A stretch of DNA of 64,000 nt, from assembly GCA_016715765.1 (NCBI GenBank), contig JADJZJ010000007.1:91278-155277 (forward strand), written 5' to 3'. The DNA comes from Opitutaceae bacterium. GTDB taxonomy: Bacteria; Verrucomicrobiota; Verrucomicrobiia; Opitutales; Opitutaceae. The notes under the pieces were generated by a model. It had not been told where the DNA came from. It searched no databases and worked only from the letters and a program-made list of their open reading frames with translations. Below, one piece after another: positions 25,867 to 34,454 of the stretch (position 1 is the first letter of the stretch; every line of letters starts with the position of its first letter). The position numbers and the translations under genes are program-made.

Positions 25867-27783
25867 TCAATACCCGCCGAGGCGTTGCCGGGCGAGGGCG
25901 GCGTTTTTCGCGGCGCTGGGGTGGACGGGGTCGAGTTTCAGCGCGGCTTCGAATTCCGCCAACGCCTCGCGCAGGCGTCCGGCACGGCCGAGGGCGATGC
26001 CGAGCTGGTTGTGGTAATCGGCGTTCGCCGGGGCGAGTCGCACGGCCGTCGTCAGGTGCTCGATCGCTTCCGGCCGTTGGCCGGCGGCGAGGAGCAAATT
26101 GCCGAGGAGATTGTGACTGCCGGCATCTTTTGGATGCCGGGTCAGCAGGGTGGAGAGTAGCGCCATGGCCTCCTCCGCCCGTCCGCCTTGGGCCAGAGCG
26201 CTGGCGAGATTGAAACGCGAATCCACCGACTCCGGCGCCAGGCGCACTGCTGACTCGAGTTGACTGATGCCCTCTGCGATCCGCCCGGTCTGCACGAGTG
26301 CGTTGCCGAGGTTGTTGGCAAACTCCGGGTCCCGCGGACGGAGGGCGAGGGCGCGCTGGAAGCACCCGACCGCCCGGGCATTGTCCCCCTGTCGCAGGCA
26401 AACGAGTCCGAGATTGTTGAGCACCTCGGGCACCTCCGGTTCGTCCGCCAGCGAGCGTTCAAGTTCACGGCGGGCATCGCCGGGCCGGCCGGCGCGGACG
26501 TAGTACTCGGCCAGCAGGGCCCGGGCCCGCGCATTGTCCGGCGCCTTGGCGAGCGTGTCCTCGTAGAGCCCGATGTTGTCACCGTAGACAGCGTTGCGTT
26601 GCGCGGTCAGGGCGCCAAACCCCACCGCCACGGCGGCGAGAATGGCGAGTCCGCGCCGACCCTGCCAGCGCCAAGCCGCGACCGCGGCCAGGGTCGTCAG
26701 GGCCGCCAGCGGCAGGTACATGCGGTGCTCCGCCATGGTCTGCGTCGCCACCGGCACAAAACTCGAACTCGGCGCGAGGATCAGGAAAAAGCCCAGGCCG
26801 CAGAAACCGGCCGCAGGCCGGCGCGCGCCGTACCACAGGCTCGCGACCGCGAGCGGAATGAGCAGCAATGCCGGGACCAGCACCTCGGTCCACGCCGTCA
26901 CCACGCCGTGGCCATAGTCGAACACCAGCGGTGCGGGCCACACCGCCAGGCGCAGGTAATGAGCGATGGCCTTGACCTGCGTCAGCGCGTAGGCAGCCGG
27001 GGTCACGGCCGTGCCAAAGCCGGCCGTGTCGCCGCGTCCCTCCGTCGCCAGCACGAGTGCCAGCAAAGCCAGCCACGTGGCGGCGAGCGCCAGATACAGA
27101 CCGCGGCGCGCACGCCAGGCGGCGGCGAAACCGCCGGCGATGAACGTACGATCGTACAACCACACCAGCAGCGGTGCGGTGGCCATGACCTCCTTGGTGC
27201 CCATGCCCAGCAGGCAGGCGGTGCAGGTCAGCGCGCGCCAGCGGCGCGGCGCGCCTGGCTCCACGCTGCGCACGAAACCGTATAGGGTAAGCAGGTAGAA
27301 AAGTGCGCACAGGGATTCCGCGCGTTGGATGACGTACGTGACCGCGGCGGTCTGCAGCGGATGCAGCAGCCACAGGGCCGTGGCGGTGAGGGCGATGGGC
27401 TGCGCGTCGCCGGCGAAGCGCCCGGCCAGGACTGGTTGCCGCAGAGTGCGCCGCACGAGGCCGAAAAGGGTCAGGCCGGCGGCCAGATGAATCAGCAGGT
27501 TGAGGGCGTGGTAGCTCCAGACCAGTTCACCGCTGACGGCATGGTTCAGGGCCAGCGTCAGGTTGAGCACGGGGCGTCCGCTGACCGTCAGTCCGCCATC
27601 CGCCGGCGGCCACCACGCCGTGGCGAAACTCCGGATCGAGGCGTTGCCGGGGATCGAGGGTTCGTCATCGAACACGAACGGACCGTTGAAGCTGTTCAGG
27701 TAGGCGAGGGTGCCGGCCGTGATCAGGACCGCCGCGGCCAACGCGGAGGATCGGTACCAGGGCGTGTTGGGCGCGGCTTGCAT
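25867..27783 (-). CDS. TMTC-like polytopic membrane protein with TPR domain (paralogue)
   Basis: 638 aa, same architecture as the convergent neighbour: an N-terminal GT-C-like loop PFVFDDEPSIPGNASIRS with the DD motif, GRPVLNLTLALNHAVSGE, some ten membrane helices including TMAEHRMYLPLAALTTLAAV, then TPR repeats from about residue 420 (e.g. PEVLNNLGLVCLRQGDNARA, NNLGNALVQTGRIAEGI, HNLLGNLLLAAGQRPEAI). The two proteins share many identical stretches and probably arose by inverted duplication. Function is unknown; a role in glycan or protein modification in the envelope is inferred from the fold only. Confidence 0.75.
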   Translation of the reverse strand: MQAAPNTPWYRSSALAAAVLITAGTLAYLNSFNGPFVFDDEPSIPGNASIRSFATAWWPPADGGLTVSGRPVLNLTLALNHAVSGELVWSYHALNLLIHLAAGLTLFGLVRRTLRQPVLAGRFAGDAQPIALTATALWLLHPLQTAAVTYVIQRAESLCALFYLLTLYGFVRSVEPGAPRRWRALTCTACLLGMGTKEVMATAPLLVWLYDRTFIAGGFAAAWRARRGLYLALAATWLALLALVLATEGRGDTAGFGTAVTPAAYALTQVKAIAHYLRLAVWPAPLVFDYGHGVVTAWTEVLVPALLLIPLAVASLWYGARRPAAGFCGLGFFLILAPSSSFVPVATQTMAEHRMYLPLAALTTLAAVAAWRWQGRRGLAILAAVAVGFGALTAQRNAVYGDNIGLYEDTLAKAPDNARARALLAEYYVRAGRPGDARRELERSLADEPEVPEVLNNLGLVCLRQGDNARAVGCFQRALALRPRDPEFANNLGNALVQTGRIAEGISQLESAVRLAPESVDSRFNLASALAQGGRAEEAMALLSTLLTRHPKDAGSHNLLGNLLLAAGQRPEAIEHLTTAVRLAPANADYHNQLGIALGRAGRLREALAEFEAALKLDPVHPSAAKNAALARQRLGGY

Positions 27784-28086
27784 GCGGCGGGTGCAGCTTC
27801 GGGGAAAGGCGAGTGTGTTGCAATGCCGCTGGGAGCGCGGGCGACCCGCCCGCTGTTCCGATCTTTCTCTTTCCTCTTTATCTTAATCTTTCTCCCTCAT
27901 CGGGCCCATTTGTCGCATTGGCCCCATCTGTCCAATCCGAGAAAGATAAAGAGCAAGAGGAAAGAGAAAGATATGATTCTAGCGGGGAGGAGCACAGCCC
28001 GCCACGGACTGTCCGATGGCGGCATCCGTTGCCGCACCGCGCGGCCGGCCAACGCTTCCGGCCAGTCAACCCCGACCCCTTTCCCC
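27784..28086. repeat. Spacer with purine-rich inverted pair
   Basis: A 303-bp divergent spacer. A GGGAGCGCGGGCGACCCGCC unit lies at 27828. Arms TCTTTCTCTTTCCTCTTTAT (27861-27894) and AGAAAGATAAAGAGCAAGAG (27939-27973) are inverted copies of the purine-rich unit. Promoters for both flanking genes must lie here, but none is clear. Confidence 0.65.
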
Positions 28087-30126
28087 ATGCGCTTTGGCAG
28101 CCTGCACATCCTGGATATCCTTGTCGTCGTCGCCTACCTGCTGGCCGTGATCTGGATCGGCCGCCGCGCCTCCGGCGGCACCAAGAACGAGGAGGGCTTC
28201 TTCCTCGCGGGCCGCAAGCTCGGCAAGCTCTACCAGTTCTTCCTTAATTTCGGCAACGCCACCGAGCCGCAGGGCGCGGTGAGCACGGCGAGCTTCGTCT
28301 ACCAGCAGGGCGCGCCCGGTTGCTGGCTCTCGTTCCAGACCGTGTTCATGAACCCCTACTTCTGGTTCATGACCGTGTGGTTTCGCCGCGTGCGGCTCAC
28401 GACGGTCTCCGATCTGTTCGAGGACCGCTACGCCAGCAAGAGCCTCAGCCTCTTCTACGCGATGTTCCAGATTCTGGTCGCCTGCGTGTTCCTCGGCTTT
28501 GGCAACGTCACCGCCTACAAGATCGCCTCCTCGCTCGTCGTGAAGCCTCAGGTTGAATGGACGGCCGCGGACCGGGCCGCGGTGGAGGGTTACCACGAGC
28601 TCAAGCTCCTCGAGAAGCAGGCCGCCGCCGGCACGCTGCCGGCCGGGGCGCAGCCGGTGCTGGACACGCTCCGCGACCGCAATGCCCGCGGCGAGCTGCA
28701 CAGCTACATCACGGTGCTCAACGACGTGCTGTTCTACGTGGTCTTCTCCGTCGTGGTGGGTACCTACATCGTGCTGGGGGGCATGGCGGCGGCGGCCGTC
28801 AACGAGGGGCTGCAGAGCGTGCTCATCATTGTCTTTTCCCTGCTGCTGATCCCGACCGGGCTGTATGCGATCGGCGGCTGGTCGGCGCTGGCCGAAAAGG
28901 TGCCGCGGCAGATGTTCGACCTCTTCGGCTCCGGCGTCACCGAGCAGTTCTCGGTCGTGAGCCTGTGCGGCATTCTGCTGGTGAGCATCGTGCAGAACGG
29001 CGGACTCAGCCACAACATGGGCATCTCCGGCTCCGCGAGGAACGAGTACGCCGCGCGCTTCGGCGCCGTGTCGGGCACCTACCTGAAGCGGTTCATGATC
29101 ATCCTCTGGGCCTTCGCCGGCCTGATCGCCGTGGCGCTGTTCGGTGTCGGCGGCCTGTCCGATCCCGACGCCACCTGGGGCATGATGTCCAACCGCCTGC
29201 TCGGTCCCGGCCTCGTCGGTCTCATGCTGGCCGGCGTGCTCGCCGGCACGATGTCCACGCTCGCCGCCAAGGCGCTCGCCATCTCCTCGCTGTTTGTCCG
29301 CAACGTCTACCGCCAGCTCTGGCCGGACCTCAGCCAGACCCAGGGCGTGTATTACGCCCGCTGGACCATCGTCGTGGTGCTCGCCCTCGGGACGGTCTCC
29401 GCGTGGCTCATGGGCGATTTTCTCTCGATCGTGAACCTGGTCCTCACGGTCAACCTGCCCTTCGGCGCCGCCGTGTTGCTGACCTATTTCTGGCGCCGCG
29501 TCACCGCCCGCGCCGTCTGGAGCTGCGTGGTGCTCTCGGCCCTCGTGATTTTGATCGTCCCGTGGACGGCCTCGCATGTGCCGGCCCTGCGCACGAGTCC
29601 GGCGCTGACGCAGATGAGCCTCGCGCCGAGCGGCCGCCCCGCCCCGGTGTATTTCAACAAGGTGGTGCGCACCAATCCCGATGACCCGGCCAGCCCGCTG
29701 GTCGCGGGCGGCGGCCTCAACCGGTTCAACCTGGAATGCTGGGTCCTCGGCCGGGCCGGCCTTGATGTCGCCGCGCTCTCGCCGACGGAGCGCCTGACGG
29801 CGCAATTCTTCTTTGACGGCCTGTTCCCCTTCGCCGTGCTCATCATCGGCAGCCTGCTGACCCGGCCGACCGACCCGAAGCTCGTGCTCCCGTTCTACGG
29901 CAAGATGAAGACCCCCATCGGGGCCACGCCCGAGCTGGAGGCGGCCGCGCTGGAGGAGACGCGCCGCCAGCCGGATCGCTTCGACCACACGAAGCTCTTT
30001 CCGCGGACAAACTGGGAGTTCTGCAAATGGGACCGCGTGGACACCATCGGCTTCCTCGCCTGCGCCGCCATCTCCGGTTCGATTGTCGGTTTCTTTGTGC
30101 TGCTTTTGCGTGCTGCCGCCGGGTAG
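28087..30126 (+). CDS. Sodium:solute symporter (SSS family)
   Basis: A 679-aa inner-membrane Na+-coupled symporter. The ATG at 28087 (MRFGSLHILDILVVVAYLLA) starts the first helix; the frame is open further upstream but non-coding in character. SSS hallmarks include GRRASGGTKNEEGFFLAGRK, GNATEPQGAVSTASFVYQQG and LMLAGVLAGTMSTLAAKALA, with about 13 helices. Two hydrophilic insertions are unusual: about residues 155-205 between helices, and about 500-570 near the C-terminus. Members in polysaccharide loci take up monosaccharides or uronates, so galacturonate or unsaturated uronate products are plausible here, by inference. Confidence 0.88.
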   Translation: MRFGSLHILDILVVVAYLLAVIWIGRRASGGTKNEEGFFLAGRKLGKLYQFFLNFGNATEPQGAVSTASFVYQQGAPGCWLSFQTVFMNPYFWFMTVWFRRVRLTTVSDLFEDRYASKSLSLFYAMFQILVACVFLGFGNVTAYKIASSLVVKPQVEWTAADRAAVEGYHELKLLEKQAAAGTLPAGAQPVLDTLRDRNARGELHSYITVLNDVLFYVVFSVVVGTYIVLGGMAAAAVNEGLQSVLIIVFSLLLIPTGLYAIGGWSALAEKVPRQMFDLFGSGVTEQFSVVSLCGILLVSIVQNGGLSHNMGISGSARNEYAARFGAVSGTYLKRFMIILWAFAGLIAVALFGVGGLSDPDATWGMMSNRLLGPGLVGLMLAGVLAGTMSTLAAKALAISSLFVRNVYRQLWPDLSQTQGVYYARWTIVVVLALGTVSAWLMGDFLSIVNLVLTVNLPFGAAVLLTYFWRRVTARAVWSCVVLSALVILIVPWTASHVPALRTSPALTQMSLAPSGRPAPVYFNKVVRTNPDDPASPLVAGGGLNRFNLECWVLGRAGLDVAALSPTERLTAQFFFDGLFPFAVLIIGSLLTRPTDPKLVLPFYGKMKTPIGATPELEAAALEETRRQPDRFDHTKLFPRTNWEFCKWDRVDTIGFLACAAISGSIVGFFVLLLRAAAG

Positions 30127-30273
30127 TCGCAGACCGGAATTTTGACCACGGATTTCACGGATGGCACGGATCCAATCCTTTGAACCACTGATGAACACTT
30201 ATCTGCACTGATTGGAATCAGTGTGCATCAGTTGTTTATCGGTTTGTATCCGTGTTATCCGTGTGATCCGTGG
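30127..30273. repeat. CACGGAT inverted-repeat element
   Basis: Left arm CCACGGATTTCACGGATGGC (30147 onward), a centre with GAACACTTATCTGCACTGAT, and right arm ATCCGTGTTATCCGTGTGAT plus CCGTGGTTA (30248-30277). It occupies the space between the convergent symporter and lipoprotein genes. Confidence 0.75.
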
Positions 30274-30972
30274 TTATTTCTCCGGTTCGCTCACGCGGAA
30301 GTCGCTGACTTCCATTCTGCTTTGCACGGTGCGAAAGCCGAACCAGCCGCGCGTCAGCGGCTGCGGGTCCCGCACATCGAAGATCACGGTCCCGTCGCGC
30401 ACGTACTGCACACGCCCATCGGCGGTGGCGATGAGCGTGATATGGTAGACGCGGTCGGGCTGCAGGAGAAATTCCGGGGCGCCCAGGTCGTGCTCCGGCG
30501 CGAGCGGCCGGGCGCCGGTGCCGTCGTAGCGGCGGAAGCGGGTCGTGGTGTTGGCGTTGCCGCCGTAGCCCACGTAATAGGTGCATAGCGTGTCGTAGGT
30601 GGCGAATTTCCCGGTGCGGGCGTGGCCGGCGGCGAAGAGGTCGTCGGGCCGCGCCGGATCGCTCGCCATCCAGAAGCAGTTCAGGTCCGAGACCCGGGCG
30701 GCGGACGACATCTTCACGGTGTAGGTGATGACCACCGGGGCGGACAGCGGCGGCCGGAACCACACGGTACAGCCGCCGGCATCGGCAATGATGAGCCGGC
30801 CGTCGGCAGTGGTCACGGTGCCGCCGGGTTGCTGTTCGACCACCCATTGCGATAGTCCCAAGCGAAAATCGTCCGTGTGCAGCACGCGGCCCGGGTGTGT
30901 GACGGGCTCGGCGGCCGTGACGCAGCCGGCCAGAAGCAGGGCCGCGGCGGATATCAAGGTCCTTGCCATCAT
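30274..30972 (-). CDS. DUF6250-like lipoprotein
   Basis: A 232-aa lipoprotein (lipobox LLAG-C at about residue 16). The mature protein is all-beta, with DDFRLGLSQWVVEQQPGGTV, TVWFRPPLSAPVVITYTVKM, FWMASDPARPDDLFAAG and a final strand GWFGFRTVQSRMEVSDFRV. This is the pattern of concanavalin/LamG-like domains, and I believe it belongs to DUF6250, often seen in pectin loci. A carbohydrate-binding or lyase-like role is possible, but no catalytic residues can be named. Confidence 0.65.
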   Translation of the reverse strand: MMARTLISAAALLLAGCVTAAEPVTHPGRVLHTDDFRLGLSQWVVEQQPGGTVTTADGRLIIADAGGCTVWFRPPLSAPVVITYTVKMSSAARVSDLNCFWMASDPARPDDLFAAGHARTGKFATYDTLCTYYVGYGGNANTTTRFRRYDGTGARPLAPEHDLGAPEFLLQPDRVYHITLIATADGRVQYVRDGTVIFDVRDPQPLTRGWFGFRTVQSRMEVSDFRVSEPEK

Positions 30973-31310
30973 GCTACGAGCACAGCACGGCGGGGACGGT
31001 GGGCGAAGCTCAAAAGTGGGGGGGTGGAGGGAGAACGCTCAACATTTAACGTTTAACTCTTAACGCTGAAGTGCGGCCACCCTGCCATGTAGCTACGAGC
31101 GTGAGCGAGTGGAGATTTCGCGGATTGCAGATCGGAGATCGAGCAAGCCCCACTCGCTCACGCTCGTAGCTACCCGAACTATGCCCGTACTTAAGCGTTA
31201 AGAGTTAAACGTTAAATGTTGAGCGTTCCGCCGCCGTTCCGGCGGCGGTGGCTCGAACAGTCCGCCGCGGTTGGCTTTGTGTCGGCGCGCGTATCGGTCA
31301 CCCTGCTCCC
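30973..31310. repeat. Nested double inverted-repeat element upstream of the tandem esterase
   Basis: Outer arms: AACGCTCAACATTTAACGTT (31033-31070) and AACGTTAAATGTTGAGCG (31191-31226 within a longer arm). Inner arms: GTAGCTACGAGCGTGAGCGA (31089-31112) and TCGCTCACGCTCGTAGCTAC (31154-31173). Outer and inner families are both found elsewhere. The element fills most of the 338-bp divergent spacer between the lipoprotein and esterase genes. Confidence 0.85.
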
Positions 31311-32918
31311 ATGCGCCTGCCCCTGCTGCTTCTGCCCCTTGTTTTCGCCAGTGTTGTGGCCGGGACCCCCGCGCCCGATCTCGCGGTCAATCCCGCGGCC
31401 CAAACCGCCGCCCTGAATCCCGCCCTGCCCACGATCTTCATTGCCGGTGACTCGACCGCCGCGCGCGGCAAGGGGGCGGTCCAGCAGGGCTGGGGTGTGC
31501 CGTTCGCCGGCTATTTCGATTCGGCCAAGGTCAATGTCGCCAACCACGCGCGGGGCGGCCGCAGCAGCCGGACGTACCTGACCGAGGGGCTCTGGGACAA
31601 ATTACTCGCGGACGTGAAGGCGGGCGACTGGGTCCTGATTCAACTGGGCGTCAACGACGGTGGCGCGATCAACGAGGAACCGCCGGGTTCCACGCGTCCG
31701 CTCCGGGCGCGCGGGTCCCTGCCCGGACTCGGCGACGAGTCGCAGGACATCCTCAACGCGGTCACTCACCGGCCCGAGACCGTGCGCACCTACGGCTGGT
31801 ACGTGGGGAAGATGATCGCCGACACGAAGGCCCGGGGCGCGATCCCCATCGTGCTTTCGCCCACGGTGCGCAATATCTGGTCGAACGGCAAAGTGGAGCG
31901 CGGGATCGGCCGCTACCGCGAATGGGGCCGGGAACTGGCGCGGCGGACCGGCGTGCCGTTCGTGGATGTCACGCGCCTGATCGCCGATGCCTATCAGCAG
32001 CGCGGAGAAGCGGCCGTGAAAACAATGTTTCAACAGGATCACACCCATACTGATGACGCGGGCGCCGAGCTCACCGCGTCACTGGTCGTGGCCGGGCTCA
32101 AAGGCTTGCGCAAAGGTCCGTTCGGATCGCTGCTCTCGGCCAAGGGGGAGACCGTCGGGGCCGACTCCATCGGCTGGCTCAACCTGCCTGAGCCGGCCGA
32201 CCCCGCGCTCCCGTCCATTGTCCTCATCGGCGATTCCACCGTGCGCAATGGACGCGGTGATGGTGAAGGTGGACAATGGGGCTGGGGCGATTCGCTGGGT
32301 GACCATTTCGATCCGGCGAAGGTGAACATCGTCAACCGGGCGATCGGGGGTCTCAGCAGCCGCACCTTCCGCACGCAGGGCCACTGGGAACGCGCCCTCA
32401 TGCTGCTCAAGCCCGGCGACTGGGTGGTCATGCAGTTTGGCCACAACGATCCCGCTCCGCTCAACGACGACCAGCGCGCCCGCGGCACGATCAAGGGCAC
32501 GGGCGAGGAGACCGAGGCCATCGACAACATTCTCACCGGGCAGCCCGAGGTCGTGCACACCTACGGCTGGTACCTGCGGCAGAACATCCGTGAGGCGAAG
32601 GCGGCGGGTGCGACCCCGGTGGTCTGCTCGTTGGTGCCGCGCAAGACCTGGAAAGAAGGCCGGATCGTCCGCAGCGGGGCCGATGGCTATGGCGGCTGGG
32701 CCCGGCAGGTCGCCGCGGAGGAAGGCGTGGCCTTCATTGATCTCAATGGGCTGGTCGCGCAGCGTTACGATGAAATGGGCGCGGCGGCCGTGGACGCACT
32801 TTTTGCCGATCCGCACACGCACACCAGCCGGGCCGGGGCGGAGTTGAATGCGGCGATTGTGGCCGCGGAATTGAAGAAGATCTCCGGGGCGCCGTTTGCG
32901 GGGTGGGCGCGGAAGTAG
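31311..32918 (+). CDS. Tandem two-domain SGNH rhamnogalacturonan acetylesterase
   Basis: A 535-aa exported protein made of two SGNH hydrolase domains. The ATG at 31311 gives a signal peptide (LPLLLLPLVFASVVAG). Domain 1 has GDSTAARGKG (Ser), NHARGGRSSRTY, LGVNDGG and FQQDHTHTDDAGAE. Domain 2 has GDSTVRNGRGDGEGG, NRAIGGLSSRTF, FGHNDP and FADPHTHTSRAGAE. Domain 1 has Val where the GHND His is usual; domain 2 has Pro where the block V Asp of domain 1 stands. Rhamnogalacturonan deacetylation fits the locus. Activity of each half is uncertain. Confidence 0.85.
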   Translation: MRLPLLLLPLVFASVVAGTPAPDLAVNPAAQTAALNPALPTIFIAGDSTAARGKGAVQQGWGVPFAGYFDSAKVNVANHARGGRSSRTYLTEGLWDKLLADVKAGDWVLIQLGVNDGGAINEEPPGSTRPLRARGSLPGLGDESQDILNAVTHRPETVRTYGWYVGKMIADTKARGAIPIVLSPTVRNIWSNGKVERGIGRYREWGRELARRTGVPFVDVTRLIADAYQQRGEAAVKTMFQQDHTHTDDAGAELTASLVVAGLKGLRKGPFGSLLSAKGETVGADSIGWLNLPEPADPALPSIVLIGDSTVRNGRGDGEGGQWGWGDSLGDHFDPAKVNIVNRAIGGLSSRTFRTQGHWERALMLLKPGDWVVMQFGHNDPAPLNDDQRARGTIKGTGEETEAIDNILTGQPEVVHTYGWYLRQNIREAKAAGATPVVCSLVPRKTWKEGRIVRSGADGYGGWARQVAAEEGVAFIDLNGLVAQRYDEMGAAAVDALFADPHTHTSRAGAELNAAIVAAELKKISGAPFAGWARK

Positions 32919-33251
32919 AGAAGTGAAAAACGCTCAACGTTTAACTTTTAACGCTTAACGCTCAAGTGCGACCTGGGAGCGCGACCGCCCTCGGTCGCAA
33001 TTTACCCGGAGCGTGGTTGGTTGCCGAATTTTCAAAGCCATGTTTCGGCGCACTCGTCGGGCTGTAGGGCATGTGCATGCGCACGATTGCGACCGAGGGC
33101 GGTCGCGCTCCCAGGTCGCTACGAGCGTGAGCGAGTGGACAAACCGCTACGAATGCCGAACATCCATTCGCTCACGCTCGTAGCGACGTCGGCAAGGCTT
33201 CCGGCCCTTGAGCGTTAAGCGTTAAGTGTTGAACGTTGAGCGTTGCCTCAT
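32919..33251. repeat. Triple-nested inverted-repeat element downstream of the tandem esterase
   Basis: Outer arms: AACGCTCAACGTTTAACTTT (32929-32966) and AAGTGTTGAACGTTGAGCGT (33207-33244). Middle arms: GGGAGCGCGACCGCCCTCGG (32974-33001) and CCGAGGGCGGTCGCGCTCCC (33085-33116). Inner arms: CGCTACGAGCGTGAGCGAGT (33117-33139) and ATTCGCTCACGCTCGTAGCG (33164-33186). It lies between the convergent esterase and LacI-type regulator genes. Confidence 0.88.
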
Positions 33252-34298
33252 TCAGCGCGCCGCCTTGGCGGCGCCGGCCTTCACCGGCCGCAGCGTCGGC
33301 CCCTCGATCAGCCGCGCGGGAATCGTCGTCAGCGACGGCTGGCTCGGGACGCCGAATTCGTTGTGCAGCAGCTGGCCGATCACCAGTTCGCAGGCGCGGC
33401 CGCCGAGCACCGGGGTCTGGAAGTCGAGCGTCGCGCAGTCGCCCGAGGTGCGGAGGGAATTCAGGCACACGAACGCGTGCGACTTGGGCATTTTCGCCCC
33501 GCAGGCCTTCATCCAGTCCATGGCCTCGGGGAAGTGCCCGAGCACGACATCGGGATTGTGCTGGCGGAACCAGGCCTGGAAGGCCTCGCGGGTGATCTCG
33601 CGCAATTGCAGGGCGGGCACCTCGGTGATGTCGGGCAGGTATTTCTGCAGGGCGAGGAAGGCGCCCTCCCAGCGGAACTGCAGCCGCTCATCGAGGGAGA
33701 TTTCCATGAACAGCCCCGGCCGCCGGTAGCCGCGCTCGTGCAACTCGTGCAGCAGCGCGATCATCGAGCGGTAGTGGTCCGAGCACACGCAGTGCAGCGG
33801 CGGGTGATCGATGAAATAGTCGGCGTACACCGCCGTGTAGCGGTTCCAGCTCAGGGCGGACAGGTCCGGAAAGCCGACCGCCGGCAAGATGATCAGCCCC
33901 TGGATGCCGCGGGTGTGCAGGATGGTGTCGAGCCGCTGGAGGGTGAGCCCCTCGGGTCCGACCACAAAGCGTTCCACCTTGAACCCAAGGTCGTCGGCGC
34001 GCGCGGAGATGCCGCTCATCAGGGAGTCATTGTAGCGGGCGGCGAGGGGCGGATGCCCCGGTTCGACCAGGTCGAGCACCGCCAGGACGCCGCGGAACTG
34101 CTGCCCGCGCGAACGGCGGAGCTGGGACATCACCGCGCCGGTGAGCGGGTTGCGTTCGTAACCCGCCGCCTTGGCCGCGGCGCGCACGCGGGCGACCGTC
34201 TCGGCCTTGACCCGCGGGGAGCCGCGCAGGGCGTCCGACAGCGTCGTGCGGGACAGACCGAGCTCGCGGGCCAGGGTGCGCAGGGTGGGGGTGGGCAT
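33252..34298 (-). CDS. LacI-family transcriptional regulator
   Basis: A 348-aa DNA-binding regulator. The N-terminal helix-turn-helix reads LRTLARELGLSRTTLSDALR, followed by the hinge helix region KAAGYERNPLTGAVMSQLRR. The periplasmic-binding-protein-like sensor domain runs from about 68 to 340. It is divergent from the rhamnose mutarotase gene, and the 156-bp gap probably holds operators for both. The natural role is control of the surrounding pectin/rhamnose genes in response to a sugar effector; the effector is not known. The gene has normal GC-rich codon use. Confidence 0.88.
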   Translation of the reverse strand: MPTPTLRTLARELGLSRTTLSDALRGSPRVKAETVARVRAAAKAAGYERNPLTGAVMSQLRRSRGQQFRGVLAVLDLVEPGHPPLAARYNDSLMSGISARADDLGFKVERFVVGPEGLTLQRLDTILHTRGIQGLIILPAVGFPDLSALSWNRYTAVYADYFIDHPPLHCVCSDHYRSMIALLHELHERGYRRPGLFMEISLDERLQFRWEGAFLALQKYLPDITEVPALQLREITREAFQAWFRQHNPDVVLGHFPEAMDWMKACGAKMPKSHAFVCLNSLRTSGDCATLDFQTPVLGGRACELVIGQLLHNEFGVPSQPSLTTIPARLIEGPTLRPVKAGAAKAAR

Positions 34299-34454
34299 AG
34301 GGCCGAGTTTAGGAGCCAGCTTTGGCGACCGGGTTCAACGAAAATCCCGGACGGTCCGAATTCATTCGAGCGGTAAATGGCGCGTTTCCCTGCACGCTAC
34401 GGTTGCGGCCGGGGATTGCCCATCCCGGCCGGTCAACCCTACCCTTGCTTCACC
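34299..34454. promoter_or_regulatory. Divergent promoter/operator region between lacI-type and rhaM genes
   Basis: The spacer contains a palindrome CGAATTCATTCG (34357-34368, 5-bp arms) and a looser pair CCGGG/CCCGG (about 34329-34350). Neither has the central CG common in LacI operators, so operator status is uncertain. Confidence 0.35.

Noticed and set aside
27325..28086. A longer N-terminus for the SSS symporter from 27325
   Set aside because: The extension overlaps the divergent TMTC gene and repeat DNA and has no hydrophobic or family-like sequence; the ATG at 28087 begins the first helix.
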